DNA of 64,000 nt from Barthelona sp. PCE (taxonomy: Eukaryota > Metamonada: BaSk clade). The notes beneath the pieces were generated by a model. It was not told where the DNA came from. It did not search any database and saw nothing but the letters and a program-made list of their open reading frames with translations. Every line of letters starts with the position of its first letter. Position 1 is the stretch's first letter. The DNA lies in assembly GCA_040285745.1 (NCBI GenBank), contig JAUFOR010000005.1:558001-622000 (forward strand). The letters are read 5' to 3'. Made by a program: the position numbers and the translations under genes. Shown piece by piece: positions 50,497 to 61,600 of the stretch.

Positions 50497-51735
50497 TTAG
50501 CGAGACAATGATTGGAACAGTGAATAATGTTCTTCTTCTTCATCTTCTTCATCTTTCGCTTGAATATTGTGCGCATTGAGCAGAGAAAAATCTAGTTTGT
50601 CATCTTTTTGTTCTGTTTTTACCTTTTCTGGAACTGATAAAGGTGCGTCTTCCGTCCGCATGAATGATTTTAACCAGGGGTTATCTATTAAACTGTCAAC
50701 AACTGTGAATAACCCGTCATTTTCTATTTCTTTCACATTATTCGGTTTTGGCTTTTCAGAGACATCAACTGTAGCTACATAGTCATTGGGGCGCGCTTTA
50801 CGGGGTAATAGAATGTCTTCCTCAGCGAACTCACTCAATTTTTTGTTCGTCTTAAACGTCTCATCTTCTTTTTTCTCCTTAAGAAGCTTGGACAGTTTCT
50901 TCTGACCCGTAATAACACTCTTTAGGCGTGATTCAGTCGCTTTTTTCCTCTTTTGTGTCTTCTTCTTAGGTTTCTTGGCTCCTTGTTGGCCATAAGATGG
51001 TACATAAAATTCCTTCCTTCTAATTGGTTTATGGTCATGCTCCATCAAACGAGCAGTCCCCTCCCCCTTAAACAGAATATCAGCTTCCCCCACATCTGCT
51101 GGCAAATGTGATTCACATATGATTGCATCATGGGGAATACGGTGCAGATCAGACTTGGGTTTGCTCATACTTTTAACCTTCGGTTTGCCAGAGTGTGCTC
51201 TATAACGCGGCTTGATGTCTGGCCCGTTGTGGGTCGTTGATACCTTTGCCTCAATGTTTAGATACTTGGGCTCAACGATATCGTCCTTTAGGACATCAAA
51301 TACAGCCTTTTTAAGATCTCTGCTGTCTTCTGTGTGCTTCTTGGACGCAAGGGCAAGGTTTTTGATGTGTCCAAGTCGTTCATTGGTGATGAGAGCTTGT
51401 GAGTTTGTGTTTTGGAAGGAATCCTTAGATACAGAAGAAATGGCGTCGAAATCATACACACCGTCTAGAAACGCGGTTAAAACTCGAAGGTCTTGCATCA
51501 TTGAGTTCATATCGTTCTTTAAAGCGGGAATTTGTTCTTCTATCGATTTCGAGTAAACATTGTGTCGAACGACATCTTGAAGTTTGTGCAACTCGATCTT
51601 TTCGAGGTGCCCGTTGGCCTCCAATGCTTGGATTCCATATATCATGGTTGCAATGACAACATTGTTCCAATCTTTTTCATTGAATCGTGAGAGATAGTTT
51701 CTCACAGCGCGGTTACAAAGTAAGGCCCCTTTCAT
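50497..51735 (-). CDS. Hypothetical basic protein with conserved-looking N-terminal helix bundle
   Basis: 412 residues; ATG at 51733-51735. Residues 1-100 look folded (LSRFNEKDWNNVVIATMIYG, IQALEANGHLEKIELHKLQD). The rest is charged and probably disordered with Lys clusters (KKPKKKTQKRKKATESRLKS), possibly nuclear localisation signals, and an acidic end (KDEEDEEEEHYSLFQSLSR). The architecture suggests a cytoskeletal or ciliary scaffold, but I cannot name it. It is divergent from METTL1 with 101 nt between starts. Confidence 0.55.
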   Translation of the reverse strand: MKGALLCNRAVRNYLSRFNEKDWNNVVIATMIYGIQALEANGHLEKIELHKLQDVVRHNVYSKSIEEQIPALKNDMNSMMQDLRVLTAFLDGVYDFDAISSVSKDSFQNTNSQALITNERLGHIKNLALASKKHTEDSRDLKKAVFDVLKDDIVEPKYLNIEAKVSTTHNGPDIKPRYRAHSGKPKVKSMSKPKSDLHRIPHDAIICESHLPADVGEADILFKGEGTARLMEHDHKPIRRKEFYVPSYGQQGAKKPKKKTQKRKKATESRLKSVITGQKKLSKLLKEKKEDETFKTNKKLSEFAEEDILLPRKARPNDYVATVDVSEKPKPNNVKEIENDGLFTVVDSLIDNPWLKSFMRTEDAPLSVPEKVKTEQKDDKLDFSLLNAHNIQAKDEEDEEEEHYSLFQSLSR

Positions 51736-51836
51736 TATTATATTATGGTGGATTATGGTGTGAAAGTGAAATACAAGTCGTTTTGTCGTAAATACCTCTT
51801 TCTAAGCATCTTTCTGTTGTTTTTTATTATTTCACG

Positions 51837-52535
51837 ATGGCCGAGAAGGAATTCACCACGAAGCGCAAGTTCAGGGATGTAAGAACACACAAGAATCCAT
51901 TTTCTGCTGATGATAAATTCCCACTTAACCCAGCTGAATTACAAGCTCGTTACGAAGACATATTCGCTTGTCTCCGCGATCCCAGCTACACAGGATCCAG
52001 AGAAGTCAATTTCCTTGATATTGGTAGTGGTTATGGTCGTTTGGAACAAATTATCGCTCCACAGTTTCCTGATAAACTCATGCTGGGCCTAGAGATCAGG
52101 CCAGACGCAGTAGCTATCTCTGAAAGAGAGCTGTTTAAATCAGGTGTGAAGAACGGTGCTTGCATCACTGCCAACACTATGATGCATTTACACTTATATT
52201 TCGAGCCTGAATCGCTTGAAAAGATCTTCATCCTTTACCCCGACCCACAGTTCAAGCGCTCCCAGTATCGCAGGAGGATTGTGCAGCAACAATTCCTGGA
52301 CACATACGCCTACCTATTGAAACCGGGTGGTCGTCTTTATATAGCAACAGATGTGGAACCCGTGTACCACTGGATCGAGACCCACCTCACAAGGCATGCC
52401 ATGTTTATTAGAGACAAGGCAGAGCAGGAAGATGAGATGTGGGAGCTGTATAGAACCTGTACTGATGACGCCCTGAGGGCTATGCGCAAGAAAGGCATGA
52501 CCGAGCCCTTCGCAGGTGTTTGGATTAAGCAGTAA
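51837..52535 (+). CDS. METTL1: tRNA (guanine-N7-)-methyltransferase, METTL1/Trm8
   Basis: A 232-residue TrmB-family enzyme forming m7G46 in tRNA, normally with a WD partner (WDR4/Trm82). SAM motif I is NFLDIGSGYGRLEQIIAPQF, followed by LGLEIRPDAVAISE, and the catalytic/tRNA-binding IFILYPDPQFKRSQYRRRIV matches the human FFLFPDPHFKRTKHKWRII. LLKPGGRLYIATDVEPVYHW and the late TDDALRAMRKKG (human TEEGKKVLRNGG) are present. It is shorter at the N-terminus than human. It converges on a minus-strand unknown with 7 nt between stops. Confidence 0.95.
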   Translation: MAEKEFTTKRKFRDVRTHKNPFSADDKFPLNPAELQARYEDIFACLRDPSYTGSREVNFLDIGSGYGRLEQIIAPQFPDKLMLGLEIRPDAVAISERELFKSGVKNGACITANTMMHLHLYFEPESLEKIFILYPDPQFKRSQYRRRIVQQQFLDTYAYLLKPGGRLYIATDVEPVYHWIETHLTRHAMFIRDKAEQEDEMWELYRTCTDDALRAMRKKGMTEPFAGVWIKQ

Positions 52536-52542
52536 ACAGTGT

Positions 52543-54684
52543 TTAAATACTCATTTCTAATTCTGGCCCGTCAATCATGATGATCTCACAACTTTTAAGA
52601 TACGAAGCGAACGGGACAGAGCCGTTTCGTTTCAGACGGTGTAGTTTGTCATTGAAAACATCATCCATGAAATCCACACTACGGGATTGGTGACTATATT
52701 CCCACCTGCGGATGATACCATCCCCGATGATCTGCCCTTGGTGTTGAAGATAGCGGTGGACATCGTTCTCTATGTGCTCTGGCACAGCCCTTTCACTGAA
52801 TTGTAACACTGGCGTTTCATCGGTTTTTGGATCTAACTTGTAAAAATTCATTTTTCCATTCCCTTCATCAATAACACGATACAGGCATGCGCGAATCCAC
52901 ATTATTCCTTCAGGTACTTCCCTCCCTAAAACTACGGTTTGATCATCCCAATTGATGATAACAACACATGTTTTCGCTGAAACAGGTTCGTAGCACTTCC
53001 AAAAGAACACCCCCGGGTAATATTCGTGGTTGGTGAAGCTGCCCGGACCACCAAACGTATATGTGAAGTGTTTAGTGACGGTGATCATAGCCCTGCTTAT
53101 GTATTCAAACTCAAGGCAATGGATAATCTCTCCAGAGGCCAACACAAGTCGCCTATTGTCGTCAATGAAGCACGATGTGGCCCATTCATCTAACGTTGCG
53201 ATGACACAGTCCATTAAGCGGACATCATAAGTTTCGTTTGCATTATTTTCGTTGCAGGTTATGTAACCACATATATCTTTACCAATGATTCTGGTCATCC
53301 TTCTATGGTAGGCGAACTTTGTAATGAGTGGAGCATCCGTTGGAGCATCTAAATTGTACTCAAACAACCACTTACCCTTCTGTTGGCCCTTCTGTGAGTA
53401 GTCACAGAGAATTGCAATTGAACGATCGAAAGGGCAGTCGCGCATTCCGTTTTCGAACACATAATCAATAAAAAAACTGTGTGCGTAAAGAAAAGGAAAA
53501 CTTGGATTTTGCAGACGGAAACTAATAAATTTCCTAGGATACTCAATAAAAAAGATATTTATACTGCTATCATCCCACACCTGCAAGGTTTGGTTATTCC
53601 ACGAGTACAAATTCGTATGTATTTTAAACAATTGTTCTTCACGTGATTCAACTCTGGTGATGTGGCATAAAGGTCCGCTGTATAAATTATGACTCCCAAA
53701 TACACTTAGTTGCATCGTTTCTCTTCCAGCAAAGAGCTCTTCGGTGTCCATCTGTCGCATTGAAAAGGGCCTATAAGCAACGGTTTGATGTACTTTGCAT
53801 TCTCTTCTTGGTTCATCAACAAATAGAATACAACTTTCGTTGAATAAGTAGTAAACAAAGCCTTCCTCCGAGTATGAGCAGATGAAAACAGCAACATCTT
53901 GATAAGCAGCAGAAGAAAAAACAGAACTACTCAAGAAAGAATATTTCTTCTGAGTATTGTGATCCCAAAGCAGTGTTTCAGTGTCCTGTGCATCGTAAAA
54001 GTTGACAACATGCACCAGGCAGAGCGGAACGTTGATAATTCTAATGATTGTGTACTGATAACTGCTGTTGAAATTTGGGAATTTCGCTAAATTCTCCAAA
54101 TGTATCGAATTTTGATCTATGGGAGGGTTCCATGCACAGAAAGGCTGGTTATCCTCTATTGCATCAAAAATGCAAAGCGTAGGGGAAAAAACCGAACTAC
54201 GAAGAGAATGGGTGGTTGATATTGATGAAAGAATGCCAGTGTTAAGGTCAACGCAACACGTTTCTGATGCGTTAGTTTCTTTGTTGAAAATCGAAATTAC
54301 ACCAATAGTTAACGAAAAAATGGAAATTTCTTGAAATATCAATGTTTCTTCGATATCAATGGGTAAGACCACTTCTAAGGTCTTGACGAGGGATAGTTCA
54401 AAAGTATATATATCATCGATAGTATAGAAATGGATTACATTTGTTAAAAAATCATCGGAGGCTTCGATTTTCACAAGATATTGTCCATCAAGTGTGCTTT
54501 TTAAGCCTATAGGTACATCTTTGATTATACGAACGTCCATTTCATGAGTAGTAATACTGGAGTTTCTTTTGGCTGTTATGATTGTGTTGGAATTGTCAAA
54601 ATTTAAGGTTGCCCCTATGGATTCAAGTTCAATTTGGGTCATTGGATATTGAAAATGGAGAAAAAATGTTGTACAACATTCCAT
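52543..54684 (-). CDS. Large beta-rich protein, unknown
   Basis: 713 residues if the first ATG (54682-54684) is used; a second in-frame ATG at 54640-54642 (MTQIELESIGATLNFDN) is equally plausible. Almost the whole length consists of short hydrophobic strands and turns (LVKIEASDDFLTNVIHFYTI, YSFLSSSVFSSAAYQDVAVF, RRLVLASGEIIHCLEFEYIS) with many aromatic residues, suggestive of two beta-propellers. There is no signal peptide or repeat register clear enough to count blades. No family is recognised. Confidence 0.5.
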   Translation of the reverse strand: MECCTTFFLHFQYPMTQIELESIGATLNFDNSNTIITAKRNSSITTHEMDVRIIKDVPIGLKSTLDGQYLVKIEASDDFLTNVIHFYTIDDIYTFELSLVKTLEVVLPIDIEETLIFQEISIFSLTIGVISIFNKETNASETCCVDLNTGILSSISTTHSLRSSVFSPTLCIFDAIEDNQPFCAWNPPIDQNSIHLENLAKFPNFNSSYQYTIIRIINVPLCLVHVVNFYDAQDTETLLWDHNTQKKYSFLSSSVFSSAAYQDVAVFICSYSEEGFVYYLFNESCILFVDEPRRECKVHQTVAYRPFSMRQMDTEELFAGRETMQLSVFGSHNLYSGPLCHITRVESREEQLFKIHTNLYSWNNQTLQVWDDSSINIFFIEYPRKFISFRLQNPSFPFLYAHSFFIDYVFENGMRDCPFDRSIAILCDYSQKGQQKGKWLFEYNLDAPTDAPLITKFAYHRRMTRIIGKDICGYITCNENNANETYDVRLMDCVIATLDEWATSCFIDDNRRLVLASGEIIHCLEFEYISRAMITVTKHFTYTFGGPGSFTNHEYYPGVFFWKCYEPVSAKTCVVIINWDDQTVVLGREVPEGIMWIRACLYRVIDEGNGKMNFYKLDPKTDETPVLQFSERAVPEHIENDVHRYLQHQGQIIGDGIIRRWEYSHQSRSVDFMDDVFNDKLHRLKRNGSVPFASYLKSCEIIMIDGPELEMSI

Positions 54685-55084
54685 ACTTTAATTACAATAA
54701 TTTTGTGATTGGGTCATGATTTATTTGGCATCTTCTATGCGTGTAGCGGCAATTTCATGATAAATTCGCCGAATTACAGTGAACTTCCAAAAAAGCTACT
54801 ATATATTGTTCGAGGCCAAAAAATGTAGGTGAACATCGCCAGTGAAGAAGAATCTCACATAAACAAGCATAGTAAAGTTTGATTGCTTAGTTCAAAATCT
54901 TATGATTTAGGTCCAAAGTGCTCTTTCATTTACTTTGGTTTATTAAGGACAAGAACTTTAAAAAGGCGAAGATAATCGCCCCATTTGGCTATTGTTATTG
55001 CTTGAGTACTGAAGAAACTTTAACATCTTGCAAAACTTAATTCTACCGCTTTCAACTTTTCAAAGTCGCTTTCAACTCATTCAA
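54685..55084. other. 400-nt divergent spacer; no gene seen
   Basis: Between the beta-rich unknown and the PEGA-like protein gene. AT-rich with no protein-like frame. The last 60 nt before 55085 are pyrimidine-rich (CTACCGCTTTCAACTTTTC). Confidence 0.35.
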
Positions 55085-56119
55085 ATGTTTGGTTTCAAAA
55101 AATTATTCAACAAGGTCGGATCCGCTGTCCAGACCAATAATCAGAACCTCCAAAGAAATCAGCAACCTTTGAGCCTTGGCTCATTCACTGCTGGTGTCGT
55201 TGGTGCTGTTGCTGATGATAAGAGCCACCTTGGCCAGATGGCCAAATTCGGTTCTGATATCTATCGAGCAAAGAACCACGTTACTGGAACTGTTTCTGGT
55301 ATCAAGGAAAACGTCGAGGAGACTGTTAAGGCGCAAACCGAAGGTTTAGCCACAGTTGTACCTGTCCCTGCGAGTGAAAAAATCGCAGACCCCGACTACA
55401 TTCCCTTGCTGCCTACGGAATTCACCGCTACAATCAAGATGACCACCCCTGTCGGTATTGCCAAGGGCTCTATGTACGTTAGCGACACTTACCTCGTTGA
55501 GCGTACAGATGTCACCGTTCTAGGCGCCCCTACATCGACAGCAAAGTTCTACGGACATGGTCTTGAATTTTCATGTACAGACGGTTCTGGTAGCAATTAC
55601 GAACAGAAGGAGTTAAACGCTCACATGGTATCTTACAACGTCCCCTGCCTAGCTGTGTATGCTGGTCAGTTCTACGTTGAAGGCCAGCTCTGTTTTATGT
55701 ATGAGCTTCCCGTCAGTGAAGAGGTCCTGTTCTCTGCTAAGTACTATGTTGCTTACATTAACAACTGCTGGACCCTGCGTTATCTCGATTACACCACCCT
55801 CGGTATGAAAACATCTGTTCTTTTTGAAGATTTCAGAGCTGGAGTTGACTACAACCTCTTCCAGAGCTTCAACCTTCCAGAAGTTCAGACTGTTGAGTAT
55901 CCTGTCCGTGTCCGTAACGGTATGAACGGTCACAAGATTGACAACGGTGTAGTCCGCATTAACGGACTCGAAATGCCCATCACCTCTTCTAAGGCTGTCT
56001 TCACTCTCGATAAGGGTGAGTACACCCTCAGCGTTGAGGCAGAAGGCTACGAGCCACGTACCCAGCAGATTTTCATCGGCGGTCCTCAATCCCTTCTCAT
56101 TTGTTTGAAACCATTTTAA
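55085..56119 (+). CDS. Hypothetical protein with a C-terminal PEGA-like beta domain
   Basis: A 344-residue protein from the ATG at 55085 (MFGFKKLFNKVGSAVQTNNQ). Residues 1-100 are amphipathic/helical with Gly-Ala (FTAGVVGAVADDKSHLGQMA), possibly a membrane-surface element. The middle (about 105-260) is a beta-rich domain (FTATIKMTTPVGIAKGSMYV). Residues about 295-340 resemble a PEGA/carboxypeptidase-regulatory fold (GVVRINGLEMPITSSKAVFT, LDKGEYTLSVEAEGYEP). Strong codon bias toward C-ending codons implies high expression. No family is known to me. Confidence 0.55.
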   Translation: MFGFKKLFNKVGSAVQTNNQNLQRNQQPLSLGSFTAGVVGAVADDKSHLGQMAKFGSDIYRAKNHVTGTVSGIKENVEETVKAQTEGLATVVPVPASEKIADPDYIPLLPTEFTATIKMTTPVGIAKGSMYVSDTYLVERTDVTVLGAPTSTAKFYGHGLEFSCTDGSGSNYEQKELNAHMVSYNVPCLAVYAGQFYVEGQLCFMYELPVSEEVLFSAKYYVAYINNCWTLRYLDYTTLGMKTSVLFEDFRAGVDYNLFQSFNLPEVQTVEYPVRVRNGMNGHKIDNGVVRINGLEMPITSSKAVFTLDKGEYTLSVEAEGYEPRTQQIFIGGPQSLLICLKPF

Positions 56120-56221
56120 GCGACTTTAACCCTCGTATCCAGGCCAGTTTTGCCACCACGTTTTGCCCCTTTGAAGTGCCTGGTGCGAGATCATTAATAA
56201 ACTTTATTTCTATAATTTCAT

Positions 56222-57481
56222 TTATTCATAAACAATATACTCATCATCCACTGGATGGTTGACTTGAAAATTCTCCGTTCTATCAATGTCCCTAATAGTT
56301 TTTCCGTTCCAATACCATTTATGGTTTTCCTCATCAACAAGATCAAAAAACATATTGACATGTTTAACGTCGTTTTCATTACGATACGCCCTGTACGCCC
56401 TCTGGTTGTTCTCTAGCTTGGTCTTCTCCTCCGTCGCCTTCTCCTGGTCATCATGGTGCAAAGCATAAGTGACGTGTCTCCAAAATCGGCGACTCTCAAA
56501 TGGGTTCATCTTACGTGCTGGTATCACTGTTTTCTCATGATACGGCTCTGTTACGTGGAAGAAAGGCATCTCTTCTTTTGTTTCAGCATCTTTGATACTC
56601 AATTCGGTTGACCAAGTACCAGTTACCTCGAACAATTTCTCTTGTGTTTCTCGTTCATCAGTCTCAACTCCACGCTTTATCTTCGGCGTGTACGTGCTGA
56701 TACGCGCACGGACACCATCCATTTGCCCAAAGAAGATTCCTTTCTGCTTGAATTCGATATTACATTGCAACCCCAGTTGCTTTGAAAAAATTTCGCATTC
56801 ATCTCCCATTTGCATATGGGTGGTGCCTATGAACACGCCCTTGACGTATGTGCGAGGATAAGTAATAAACCATTCATCCTTTTCGCCAGTCGTCTTGTTT
56901 GTAAAGGTTAGGGTACATGTTCCATCTGATATAACTGACGCGCTGTTACCACTGAACTTAGACTTGAAGAGGATTGAACCTTGGTATTCGATATTGACGT
57001 TCTCAGTCTCACAAGAATAGACAAATGCGCTAACTGGTGGATGATGACAAACTTGTTCACAGAGAAGCTCAGAGTGAAATTCTGGCCAGCTGCAGTGGAA
57101 GAACTCGCCCAACATCGGATTGTAGGGCTTTTTGACGCCTAAAGGACGTACATGAAAGCCAGAAATAAACCATTTGGTGACAGCAACAAGTCTTTCAACT
57201 CCTTCTAGTTTTGCAGCTTCAACCAGTAGTTGGGGATGCGCAAAGAAATCTCCTAACTTCTCCAAAAATGATCTCGGTTCGAGAATAAATGTGGGGAGTG
57301 TAATTTTGCTAAGATCAGAACCAATTGATACCTGAGAGAGCAGGCCCTTTAGGATTGATCTCGAGGGAGCATCTTCATGTTCCTCAAGTGTGATTTGGTC
57401 AAGCTCAACATTACCCGTTAGCAAATCAGAGCGTTGAGGGAAATAATCTGGGTGTGTGAGGTCGTTAGGTACGTCTGTCAT
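56222..57481 (-). CDS. Oxysterol-binding-protein-related lipid transfer protein (ORP)
   Basis: A 419-residue short ORP (like yeast Osh4/Kes1) consisting mainly of the ORD lipid-transfer barrel, without PH or ankyrin domains. The start is the ATG at 57479-57481. The ORD begins near SKITLPTFILEPRSFLEKLG; the signature EQVCHHPP (142-149) replaces the usual Ser by Cys. Supporting residues are VTKWFISGFHVRPLGVKKPY, NPMLGEFFHCSW and, at the end, NQRAYRAYRNENDVKHVNMF with NHKWYWNGKT. ORPs exchange sterol or other lipid for PI4P at membrane contacts. In a cell that makes tetrahymanol or hopanoid, the partner lipid need not be sterol. Confidence 0.93.
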   Translation of the reverse strand: MTDVPNDLTHPDYFPQRSDLLTGNVELDQITLEEHEDAPSRSILKGLLSQVSIGSDLSKITLPTFILEPRSFLEKLGDFFAHPQLLVEAAKLEGVERLVAVTKWFISGFHVRPLGVKKPYNPMLGEFFHCSWPEFHSELLCEQVCHHPPVSAFVYSCETENVNIEYQGSILFKSKFSGNSASVISDGTCTLTFTNKTTGEKDEWFITYPRTYVKGVFIGTTHMQMGDECEIFSKQLGLQCNIEFKQKGIFFGQMDGVRARISTYTPKIKRGVETDERETQEKLFEVTGTWSTELSIKDAETKEEMPFFHVTEPYHEKTVIPARKMNPFESRRFWRHVTYALHHDDQEKATEEKTKLENNQRAYRAYRNENDVKHVNMFFDLVDEENHKWYWNGKTIRDIDRTENFQVNHPVDDEYIVYE

Positions 57482-57723
57482 TACCTTAACGTTATGCAAA
57501 AAACGTTTTTAAATGAAGAAAACAAAAAAAGCGTAAGCAAGAAAAAAGTGTGGATCTGTTAGTTTATGTTATTTTTTCTGATAATTAGTACACTGGTGTG
57601 GATACAGTCCCAGTGTCATACTCTATATGGACCTAAACATTTCTCAAAAAGCTGTTAAAAAGCTGTTTCGACTTATCTCACTTCATTCGACTTATTTTTA
57701 ATTTTAATTGTGTGTCATAGTAG

Positions 57724-58032
57724 ATGCTGTTTTGTCCTATTTGTGGGAGCATGGTAATAGTTGATGCATCATCACGTATTTCATTATATTGTCCAGATTG
57801 TCCTTTTACGAATCAAATAGAGGAGCAAATCATTGAAAATAAGGTCACACCACGTAAGGTAGAGGAGGTTGTCACAGATAACTTTGATTCATACGATAAA
57901 ACTAGGGAGGAATGTCCAGAATGTTCACATCATTCAGCGTTTTATTTTACACTGCAAATTCGTTCTGCAGACGAGCCTTCTACCATCTTTTATCAATGTG
58001 AGGGTTGTCAACATCGTTGGAGAAGTGACTAG
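57724..58032 (+). CDS. POLR3K: RNA polymerase III subunit RPC11/POLR3K
   Basis: A 102-residue zinc-ribbon subunit responsible for RNA cleavage and termination-coupled reinitiation by Pol III (human 108). The N-terminal ribbon has C4, C7, C23 and C26 (MLFCPICGSM, LYCPDCPF). The C-terminal TFIIS-like ribbon has C64, C67, C92 and C95, with the catalytic acidic hairpin RSADEPSTIFY (80-90, D83 and E84), exactly as in the family RSADEPMTTFY. It starts at 57724 and ends CQHRWRSD. It is divergent from the ORP gene. Confidence 0.97.
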   Translation: MLFCPICGSMVIVDASSRISLYCPDCPFTNQIEEQIIENKVTPRKVEEVVTDNFDSYDKTREECPECSHHSAFYFTLQIRSADEPSTIFYQCEGCQHRWRSD

Positions 58033-58169
58033 AGATCAGATTAAATCTTTGGTAAGCTTTTACAGAGGGATCTGGCTTGGAAGCCGTCATACAGCTGTTG
58101 TATGAGTACCAGAGCACGCAAAACAAGCGCTCGACCTCAAGTAGTAAATGTCAAGTTAAAAATCAAGTA

Positions 58170-58388
58170 TCATTTTAAAACCACGTTAAGAGGCGCGTTT
58201 GCCTTTGAATGATGGATTAGATTCATTACATTGTTATAGTCCTCCTCAAGGACACCCTGTTGATCGTGAAGATCCTGTAATTTGACCTTCAGATCAGATA
58301 TGTTCATTTCAACGATTTGCAACACGTTAATGACCTCTTCTGTGGTCAGGCATTCTGCGTTGGTCACTACCGTATCAAGCGCGTTCAT
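58170..58388 (-). CDS. Small coiled-coil protein
   Basis: A 72-residue product from the ATG at 58386-58388 (MNALDTVVTNAECLTTEEVI). It is predicted helical throughout with a heptad-like middle (NISDLKVKLQDLHDQQGVLE). An upstream in-frame start at 58443 would add 19 residues. The size and pattern resemble BLOC-type or kinetochore accessory subunits, but nothing specific is recognised. The 137-nt convergent gap from POLR3K is unremarkable. Confidence 0.4.
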   Translation of the reverse strand: MNALDTVVTNAECLTTEEVINVLQIVEMNISDLKVKLQDLHDQQGVLEEDYNNVMNLIHHSKANAPLNVVLK

Positions 58389-58611
58389 TTGTAAGCTTAA
58401 AAATTGACTGTTAACAATCGAATAAGGATAATATTGGTAAAACATACACTTTATTAGTTTTCAGGTTTGTTCATAGGCCAGGCGGAGCTAAATACTTAAA
58501 ATACAGTATTTTACCTTGTTGAATAATGTAAAGGTGACGAAAAACAGTATTTTCCGATTTCATTCCCTTTCTAATATTTTTTGAAGGTTTTTCACTCACT
58601 TTCTTATTTAA

Positions 58612-61600
58612 ATGAACACCGTCAAGTTGGAAAGCACCATCGCCCAGGCGAAAAGTACGTTCTTATAATTCTTAAAAACAAAACACACTAATACCTAGCA
58701 TCTATCGAACTTGAGGCACCAAAGCAGGCTATCAGCGTTCTTTCAGATTTCCTGAACACCAGGAATAATTACAACGAAGTCAATATGGATCTTCTTCGTG
58801 AAGCAGTTAGCATTCTTGCCGATCTATGTGTCAAGACCAAGACTCTCAACAACATTAAGCAATGTTTCAACACATTCCGTACTAGAGTTCAGTCTAGCGC
58901 AATGGAACGCACTTTTAATGCTTGTGTTACTGATTTTTGGACACTTGCAAACAACACATTTAAGGGATTCCAGGAGTACATTGCTGGCGCTAACCAGGAG
59001 TACGTAGCTGCTCTCAAGCATCTCAACCCCAGCTTCCTACTGAAGTTTTCATTAGAAAGATCCGAAGAGGAGGTGACCGAGCTCCAAGAGTTAGAGGAGG
59101 TTGTCAACTACGCCAACCGCTTTTACTTCGAGGCAGCCCGTATCTCATTTGAGGCACTTCGTTTCACTCCTTCATGGGAAGAGAAGTACTCTGAGATTGT
59201 TTTGGAGGCAGTCAACCACCTTATCGAAAACAGGAACGGAAACCACCTGAAGAAGACGCTCAAGGCCATTCACACTCATTGCGACTGTATGATTGCGTAC
59301 CTGACTCCTGCCGAGGGAGAGAAGTGCAAGTCTGGCTTCAAGGACACAAAATCAAAACTTGTGCATTTCGAGCTCCGTTCAAAGATCTTTAGCTTGTTGG
59401 CCAACAGCTGCTACGGTGGTTACTTAACTGACATGAAGCTCGATCTGCTCACTGACATTGTCAAGCTCGAGCGTCTCATTGCTGGTGATGACATCACAGT
59501 TCTTAAGACAGACGAGCGTGTTAAGGATCACCTCGAGCGCATCTGTAGCTTTTTGCTCGACCAAGACCTGCCTTATCTTCACTGTAGGTTCATCCTCAAG
59601 CTGTTGGAGTTTGCCACCACTCCCGAAGATCTCACACGTTACATCAACCACTTTGTTGTTGTTTTGTCATGTGCTCCCACCCAGACCGACCATCTCCTTA
59701 AGTTGGGCAAGACTGCGCTGTCAGATTGCACTCACTCACGTCTCGAATCTCTCCAGTTGCAGAGATACTCTTCTCTCTTGCATCAGTTGCTCCCCGGTGA
59801 GTCCACCCCCTCTTTCCAGTCCCTCCGAAAGATGCTTTTGGACCAGCACCCCGCATACTACTCTTGTATTAGTCCCGTCGTTGCTGAATTATTCAACGTC
59901 ATTTCGTTGAAGCAGACTGTGGCGGTCAAGCCCCTGATGAGCCTTGAGACCCGACTTATTGAGTTCCTTGGCGAGTTCAACGGTCCTTTCTCCGTTGAAC
60001 CTGTTGTCAAATTGGTTCGTAACACGATGCTCGTCCGAAAGTCCATCTCCACAACGACCATCCACAAGACTTCCTCCCTTGATAAGTCAGGTCTTGATGT
60101 CTCCAAGAAGAACATTGGTGTCCTGCAGAGACTCGCACGTAAGCAGGTCCTCAACACTAAGCTCGATCTTCGTACAAAGACAATCAAGCCAACTCGTCAG
60201 CCCGATACTCTCATTGGCAAGCCCTTTGGCCTCATCCGTCGTTTCAAGCGTGAGGCTTATCGTAACGGTAGCGAGCATACGCTTTACGTTGACGATCTTC
60301 GTGAAACTGTCCGCATGGAGCAGGAGAAGACCCGTGAACGCTATCTAATCTCTGTGGAGCGTCATGAGCGTCTCGTCACCCAGCGTCAGGAGCGTATGCA
60401 GCAGAAGATGAGCGTGGAGGAGCGCATTCGCTTCAACCAAGAGCAAAAACGTAAGCAACAGTTGGCACTCGAGCAAGAACGCAAAGATTTGGCCTTTAAG
60501 AAGAAGGCTGAGGAGGAAGCTGAGAAGGAGAAGCTCCTTAAGAATCTCACTCTTCTATCTGGTGAGAACAACGTCGTTGGTACTGCCATGATTAAGAAGC
60601 TCACAGTCACTGATCTAAAGGAGAAGGTTGATGCTGAGCAGAAGAAGCTGAGGAAGGATGCGTCCAAGAAGACAAAGAAGATTCAGCATTACGTCGCTAA
60701 TGTTTCCGCCTTTGATAAGGCACTTAAAGAGAGTGTTGTACCCGATCTCCACGCTTTGCACGAGCAGAGCATCGAGGAGGAGATGGTCAAGCACGAGCAG
60801 CGTAAGGAGCGTATCAAGACCAACCATCACCGTCACTTCGAGGTTTGCACTCGTATCAAGTCGGATATTGAGCCATTACTCCCTCTACTCGCACCCTTTA
60901 TTGATGAACAGCGTGACAACTACAGTGTCATCCACCAGGAGAAGATCGATGCTCAACAGGATCACCTCAATGGTCTTCGTCACTCAATTCGTCGTGATAA
61001 CCACTCCAAGATTCTCTCTGCACTTTCCAGTCTTCGTGAGAAGCTGAAGCTCGATGAAGCCCGTCGCCGTTCAGAGGCAGATCGCAAGGAACGTGATCGT
61101 CAACGTGAAGCCGAAATCTCTCAGTCTCGCGAACAGAGCAAGGCATACAGCGCTTCAGATCTTCTGGCTATGAGTAGACAGAAAAAGAGTTCAAAGAAGA
61201 ACAAAGATGAACCCGTACAACAAGAACGCCCCACCGAGCGTGTTGCACCCATGGATCGCCCTGTTGGATCTGTTGACATGCCTGAGCGCAAGTCTAACGC
61301 CACTACTACTAGGAAGGTAAAGAAGTTGACAATGAAGATGATGAAGCAACTTAAGGCTAAGAAGGCTCAGAGAATAACACAAGAACAGTCAGAAGAGCCT
61401 GCTGCTCAATCACAGCCTGAAAGTAAGGTTGTCCAGTTTGATGTAAGTGGCAGTAAGCGTGAGCGTGAGCGTCCGCGCCGCCGTGAAGATCGTCCTCGTC
61501 GTTATGAAGAGCGTCCTCGTGAAGATCGCAGACGTGAGGAGACTCAGTTCACTGAGCCACCCAAGCGCACTACTGGTGCTAAGAAGACAGGTATGACCAA

